A stretch of DNA of 64,000 nt from Austropuccinia psidii (Eukaryota > Basidiomycota > Pucciniomycetes > Pucciniales > Sphaerophragmiaceae): contig JALGQZ010000009.1 in assembly GCA_023105745.1 (NCBI GenBank), positions 45,971,967 through 46,035,966 of the forward strand, written 5' to 3'. The notes below the pieces were generated by a model. It had not been told where the DNA came from. It saw only the letters and a list, made by a program, of their open reading frames with translations, and did no database searches. Numbering within the stretch: position 1 is the first letter of the stretch; the number at the start of each line of letters is the position of its first letter. Made by a program: the position numbers and the translations under genes. This document shows positions 57,110 to 64,000 of the stretch, piece by piece.

Positions 57110-58742
57110 TTTCACAACCACGAGTTTGACCCTCCTCCTTGATGGTTGCGGCAATCCAACCTGGAGCCAAGTTGAGGCCAATTGGTCACTTCATATCATT
57201 TATGGCCAATTGGCCCCCTTGGGTGTTCTATGGCTCTTATGCCATGATCCATTCCAATGGCCATTTATGGCCTCAGGCCATATCCTGCCGTCATTGGCCT
57301 TCTTGGCCAATTTCAACCTCACCAACCCCCAGGCCTTCCCTCTTTATTTTGGGCCTGGGGGGTCCTTTTGTCTTCTAGGGGTCTCTAGGCCCCCTACCTG
57401 TCATTCTTGGTTTTGGGCCACCCCCTTTCATTAGGGGGGTTTAGGCCTAAATGGCCTTTTTGGGCCATTTAGGCCCCTTTTGGCCTAATCCAATGAGGCC
57501 AAAAGGGGCCGAAGGGGGCGTCACCTAGCCCGCAAGGCCAGGTGGGTCCCAAAGCCACAATTGGAACCACCTGAGCCAAAATTGGTCCCCAATCCCTTGG
57601 ACCCAAAATTGGCCAAAGACCTTCTGGACACCAATTTGGCCATAAATCCCATAGGACCCATTTTTGACCATGGACCATCATGGACAAATATTTCAGCCAT
57701 GGCCTCTGACAACCACCAGAGGCCATCAGATCAGCTCAGTCAGCCTTCCCCTCAACCTATGGGGAATTCTTTCCATTCCTTCATACCATCCGTACTTGAG
57801 GTTGCAGGCGTGGTGCATATATGGTATGATATACCATTAGGCACCACTTTTGCTCAGCAATCCAATGGTGAGAGTTTCAGGACCTATTTCAATCTTTCCA
57901 TATCAAGGTCTCAAAATCCAACGCCATTTTGAAGGAGGATTATTCAGCTCATCAGTCTGACAAGTTATGGCGGCAATCAGAAGACTCTTCAAGGATCCCA
58001 ACCACCTGTATCTGCAGGAGTTGGGTTGGTACATTATTCAGGATTATTCAAAGGTCCAATTCTAAAGAGGTATTACATCAATGCAATCAGTTGTCAAGGC
58101 ATCAAGTATTTCAATACTCTTTGGACAACTCAATTCATCTGTACAGGCCTCATTCAATCAGCCTGTATGGCCTTGGCCCAATTGGGCCATTTCATATTCC
58201 ACTGTGTGAATTCCATCACACAGTTCAAATTTCAAGATGGCCAGAGCTTTATTTACCAATTTGGACAATACAGTCATTGATTCACCTTCCAGGATCAATC
58301 TTTCAAGTTTTCACATATACCGGCCACCTTTCATCACCTGGGGACTTTTTCCCCAGTTAATTCATATATTGGATTTATTTTTATCTTTATTTTCTTTTAC
58401 CTTATCAAAGTTAATACTGATAATCTTAAGTCAGTCATTAGCACCCTTTCTCTTTTCTTCCTCACCTGTCAGTGGATATTGGTGGTCATATCCTTTGCTA
58501 ATTTCATTCCTTTTCTGGCAGGTTGAAACAGTGAATTGAGGATTCACTTGGTTGGCTTCCTTCATTATCTTTGGCCTTTGGCTTCTCATTCTTTTCTTTT
58601 ATCTTTGGCATACTTGTCTTTTCCATTATTCTTCTTTAAAGAAATTAAATCTTTATTATTCCTTCATCTTTTGGAGCCCTCCAAGTGAGTTCTTGATTCC
58701 TGAGTGCCAGGCCCTCTTGCTTCCATAAGAGCCCCTGTGACA
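57110..58742 (+). repeat. Element D 3' LTR (1,633 bp)
   Basis: It starts TTTCACAACCACGAG, so the first TG of the family is changed to TT, and ends GCCCCTGTGACA. It preserves the uninterrupted target of element C near 58537-58550. Confidence 0.9.
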
Positions 58743-58747
58743 GCTTA
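58743..58747 (+). repeat. Target-site duplication of element D, right copy
   Basis: GCTTA, matching 26218-26222. It is followed by TTAG, the original intron acceptor. Confidence 0.9.
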
Positions 58748-58751
58748 TTAG

Positions 58752-59036
58752 CCTGTGAAATAAGTGATAATACGCTTTTGGAGTGGGACAGGGAGAGGTG
58801 GAATAAAGAGAAAGTGTGCAACATGGAAAAGCAATGGTTTGAAGAAGTCAAGATACAAAAGCAAATGGAGTTTGACAAGAAGCAACATGCGAAGAAACAT
58901 GAAAAAATAAAAGTGGCATTGGGAATGCGAACTTAAGGAAAATCAATGCCAGATGGATCTCACTATTGTGGCATTGTCATCAAGCAGGCCAATTGCGGAG
59001 CTTGAACAAATTCTTACATTGATCAATAAAAATTAA
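58752..59036 (+). pseudogene. Split host-like gene, 3' exon
   Basis: The exon starts after TTATTAG with the two bases that complete the codon left open at 26166. It reads into a Trp/Lys/Glu-rich helical segment (EWDRERWNKEKVCNMEKQWF) like the C-terminal coiled region of Myb/SANT-like rust proteins. In this frame it ends at a TAA (58934-58936). A +1 frame change in the A-run at 58901-58912 would instead lead to a longer, better-looking end (LTIVALSSSRPIAELEQIL) stopping at 59034-59036. So one base was probably lost or gained here. The gene could still make a slightly truncated protein if the 32.5-kb intron were spliced. Confidence 0.55.
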
Positions 59037-60164
59037 CATATTACATATATGTCATGTGATCATTTGATACATGGTGATTTTTCATATACAATTGATGTTT
59101 ATGGGGAACTTATCTTATGTTTTTGGAATTGGATTGCAATTTATTACACAATTGAAAATTTGGCCAATTTTGGCATCATGATGTGATGTGCCAAAGATAA
59201 AGGTCCATCTTTGAACCAATCGAATTTGAAGGTGCCATCAAAATTTCCGTTCTGTGGTGAATTTTTGCCACTTAACAGTGGATTGTTCCTTTTCTTTTTC
59301 TCCCCTTTCTTTGTCTTCTTTTCTTTTAATTTCATTTAAATCAATCTCCCTTTACCACCCTCTTTCTTGATTTTTGGATAATTTTGGTATGTCCTATTTG
59401 ACTTTTCTGGACTTTTCCTTATTTCTTTTTTTTTAAATATATTGGTATTTTTTTCTTTATGTTTATCTCTTTTATTTGGATTTTTCTTTTGTTTGATGTG
59501 GTTGTGTTTCATGTGGTTTCAATTTTATGATTTGGTTTTTTTTGGTTTAAAATGTGGTTTGAATTGTCCCATTTTATTATGATTTATTTTTATTTCTTTG
59601 GGTTTTTGCTTTTTTTTTGGGTTGGTTGAAGTTTCTTTCAATCCCTGAAATTTGATTTTCTTTTTAGGGGGAGAAACATCCTTTTGATTTTTTTTTTGTT
59701 GTAAGGATGTTTGTATTTGAAATTCCTTTTTTTTTTCCAAAAGCACTCATAAAAATTGACTTTTTGTCTTCTTTCCTTTTAGTTTGTGCGCAATTCTTTT
59801 TCACCCATTTCCGTTTTGAGTGCTTGCTCTCCCAATACCCCTACTTCTTGACACAATCCCAATACACAGTCTTTTTAGCACATTCTTATTGGATCGTCCC
59901 TAATTCCCTGGATTCCTTTGCCATTTTTCTACGGGTTAACTGATGTTTGCAGTTGGTTGTTTTGGTATCAAGGTGGGTCCTTTCACTTGGAGTTTTTTGT
60001 TCAACTGTGTGTGATCCAATTAATTGTTTGATTAACAATTGTTGTAGCTTTTTCCTCTGCTTTTTTAGATATTTGACATACATTTGAGGTGAGTCTTTAA
60101 CTTAGTATCTCTTGATTCAACAGGTTCATCTTAGGCATCAACACCTCCATGTTGGAGCCGACTT
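59037..60164 (+). other. Intergenic region, T-rich
   Basis: Long T and pyrimidine runs (59280-59720) are seen but no convincing gene. Small minus-strand Lys-rich frames are products of the T-runs. Confidence 0.5.
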
Positions 60165-61486
<1,322 letters not shown>

Positions 61487-63982
61487 TGTGAGGCTGTGAG
61501 GTATGTATAGCATACCCATAAGGCCACAAATAACTTTATACACAGTTAAAATTGTCTTCAACAGACTTTTTAATTGAATTTAAAATAAAAAATAACAAAA
61601 AATAAGTATAACTTTTTTTTGGATAAACAAAGTTATAAATATTATCACATTTTTGGATTCTACACCAAAAATAACCTAGGGTACATCCATAAGGTGTTAT
61701 ACCCAAAAACACTTATTTCTTATGTTATTAAAAGATTTAAGAATCTCACAGTACTAATGTAACTTTTTTAGCATTTTTTTAAAATTGTTAAATTTAAGCT
61801 TAAATAAGCTTAAATTTAAAGTTGCATAAAGTTTATGCAAGCTTACCAAAATTTTAGTTAAAATTGAGGTGTGGTGTATATTTACTGAATTGGCTAAGGA
61901 TTTGCCATACAGAATGTAAATCCTGCGTGAGCTCAATTTAAAAGGGTTTAAGGCCATAGTATGGCTTTAAATAAATAAAAGGGCAAAATCTACACAGAAA
62001 GGTGGCACAAAGGAAAAAGACCAAATAGAGCTGGGGTACCCAAACTTTTTGATCTGCAAGGATTCAATTAAGGTAATCCACCTGTATTGGAGGATTTTCA
62101 ACCTTATTTAAACTTTAAGATTAGACTTTGATCCAACATTAAAGTTTAAACTTGTTTTATCCCAAATTAGACATGAATTTCAAGCAGCCAAAGGGTAAAT
62201 CCCAATATGCAGGCTTGAATTCAAGGTTTTAAAAACTTTCAAAGCTTAATTAAGCTTAAAAAACTTAAATGAGCTTGAATCTTCAAGGCTACAAGCATTA
62301 AAACCTTATCAAAAGTTTAGGTTTGGTGTGTATTGCAATTTTACGTGGAAAAATAGCAATAACTTCCAAAATTTATTAAAAATCTAATTCTTAATAAATT
62401 TGCTTAAAGACTACACACCGCTTACAATTTAATATTATCTACATATCAATTAAATTTTAGGTATCTTTTATAAATAAATTTCGTGGGTAATTAGCCTGGA
62501 AATTTACTCTTTTAATTAAAGCTCAAAGAAAACTATAATTTCTTTAAAAAATTAATTAAAAATTGAGCTTAAGAGATTTCTGCTTGATGCTCTATTTTTA
62601 AGTTGTTCATGTGATGAACCTTAATATAAATAAGTTTATTCATATTAAAAACCTAAAATAATTAGTTCAAATGAGGATTAAAGCTAAATGGAGTTAAGAA
62701 TAACACTGCTAACTTTAAATTGGAATCAAAAATAAGTTACCTTAAGTTAAGAACTTTATTTTTAAGCATGGTTTTTTAGTTTTGACCTGAGCACGCCCTC
62801 TATATCCATTATGAATCATGAGAGCTGCTCTGAAGACATAAAAAGAGTCTTTTCATCACTGTTTTTGTCCATCAATTCATTATCAATCCAATCATATTAG
62901 AAATTTAAACAGGTAAAGTTTTATCAAATATAAAATCTTATTATTAAAGTAATTCTTAAGAATGTTATTCTTTAAAAATCTTAAATTAAATAATTGAAAT
63001 AATAGAAATTAGATTATTTTTGTAATCATCTATAATGTATTTTATTTTATAAAATTATTGTCTTCAAAATATCTTTTAAAATCCACAAATTCCTCTCAAA
63101 AACTCTTGAATCATATTTTTATCATAAAAAATTGTTTTATATTTTCAAATATGGATTTTGGCGTGTTTTTAACTTATAATTATTATTTAATATAATAGCT
63201 GTTGTTGTTTGACTTGTTGTATTGAATCATTAAATATAAAATCCTATTGTTAAAGTAATTCTTAAGTTATTTTATTCTTTATTAATTAAAATTAAAGAAT
63301 TGAAATTATAGAATTTAGATTATTTTTTAAGCACCAATAATACATTTTATTATATGAAAATTATCATCTTAAATATCTTCCAAAAATCCACAAATTCCTC
63401 TTAAAAACTCTTTAATCATAATTTTTATTATAAAAAGTTGTTTTATCTTTGAGAATATTGATTTTGGAGTGTTTTTAACTTATAATTATTATTTAATATA
63501 ATAACTGTTTTTGTTTGACTTGTTGTATTGAATAAATATTATAAGTAAGTTTTCTCTAAACTTCTATATATTTTTTATCTAGTATTAGTTTTTTTATATA
63601 GAATTTTATTCTATAAGAATTATTTCTGCACAGTGTGTGTCTTAATTCTTTACTAAATAATATTTATATTATTCATAAGTGCTTAATATTCATATTTTCC
63701 ACATGTTATTGTCTCATTAAGAGCTTTACACTTCTTATTGTTATAACTGTCAGTGACTCTAACAATAATAGAATAATTATAATTTATTATAATTATTAAT
63801 TTGCTTTATTATTATATTTTCTAATAATAATCAAATTTACTTTTTTGTATATGATTATTCTTAATAATCATATTTAAATTTGTGGTTATAATATTTTGTT
63901 ATATTCTGCATTTCTATTGAGGACAGTCATAGTACTCTTGATATTGCTACTATTATCAAGAGTTTCATAGACAAACCTTACA
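61487..63982 (+). repeat. Solo LTR J (2,496 bp) inside the helicase pseudogene
   Basis: It starts TGTGAGGCTGTGAGGTATG and ends ATAGACAAACCTTACA, flanked by GATGG duplications (61482-61486 and 63983-63987). There are no internal genes. Removing it and one GATGG restores the helicase reading ATT GAT GGT GTT GTT. It shares termini and parts with the A/F/H LTRs and has a perfect 10-bp hairpin (63934-63943 with 63954-63963) before its end. A tandem similarity of about 300 bp is visible at 62920-63220 and 63220-63540. Confidence 0.9.
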
Positions 63983-64000
63983 GATGGTGTTGTTTATGCA
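63983..64000 (+). pseudogene. DEAH-box helicase pseudogene, continuation
   Basis: Eighteen bases, DGVVYA, resume the helicase frame after solo LTR J. The rest lies right of the window. Confidence 0.7.

Larger units (their letters stand above)
26223..58742 (+). mobile_element. Chromovirus-like element D, host of elements C, F and E
   Basis: D has LTRs at 26223-38021 (split by C) and 57110-58742, a leader, gag, and a pol split by F, all on the plus strand and flanked by GCTTA duplications. Without the nested insertions it is about 10 kb. Its gag and pol are related to those of element E but carry stops, a 16-nt deletion and many C-to-T changes at CpG, so it is older and dead. It lacks the opposite-strand gene that E carries between pol and the 3' LTR. 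The LTRs are longer than those of E (about 1.65 kb against 766 bp), so it is a sister family. Confidence 0.9.

Noticed and set aside
59144..59746. Lys-rich minus-strand frames
   Set aside because: They result from long T-runs on the plus strand.

Overview
The window is a fungal repeat graveyard. It is AT-rich with short GT-AG introns, and it is built almost entirely of Ty3/Gypsy LTR retrotransposons inserted into one another. From memory, the Gag and Pol proteins look like the very abundant retroelement proteins predicted from rust fungi (Pucciniales), most likely the myrtle rust Austropuccinia psidii. That species call is recall, not a search.

Left nest (1-18,717). An old plus-strand element A (1-8,614) sits in the 5' part of a minus-strand element G (8,615-11,115), whose LTR cuts the pol gene of a minus-strand element B (11,116-14,781). 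B abuts an LTR relic H, which is itself split by a DNA transposon I (15,446-18,419). I has terminal inverted repeats and encodes an OTU-type cysteine protease, as some MULE elements do. The nest continues off the left edge. From 18,718 to 24,874 there is old AT-rich sequence holding a decayed, unidentified minus-strand gene, followed by an LTR fragment.

Right nest (25,661-59,036). A host-like gene with small introns (exons at 25,661-26,166 and 58,752-59,036) is split by a 32.5-kb composite lying inside one of its introns. The outer element D (TSD GCTTA) carries element C in its 5' LTR (TSD ATTCA; nearly identical 1,838-bp LTRs; an intact 1,754-codon Gag-Pol) and a solo LTR F in its pol (TSD GATCA). 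F in turn holds element E (TSD GTGAC; 766-bp LTRs with one difference seen). Every layer is resolved by matched 5-bp target duplications, so the order of insertion can be read directly: D, then C and F independently, then E into F.

Element E is young and intact. It has gag, a pol in the -1 frame behind a G_GGA_AAA slippery site, a C-terminal chromodomain and, unusually, an extra two-exon gene on the opposite strand between pol and the 3' LTR. The spliced 414-residue product has the exact cysteine spacing of a fungal Zn2Cys6 zinc cluster. About 300 bp upstream of its start lies a roughly 70-bp block packed with CGG/CCG triplets, the kind of site such proteins bind. This possible retrotransposon-borne, self-regulated DNA-binding protein is the best candidate for an undescribed system here.

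Right flank (59,037-64,000). A decayed DEAH-box RNA helicase gene (Prp2/DHX16-like) is interrupted in its TIDG motif by a 2,496-bp solo LTR J (TSD GATGG). LTR families A/F/H/J and C/G share a hairpin just before their 3' end whose sequence differs between lineages while its pairing is kept. I saw no tRNA, rRNA or CRISPR array.
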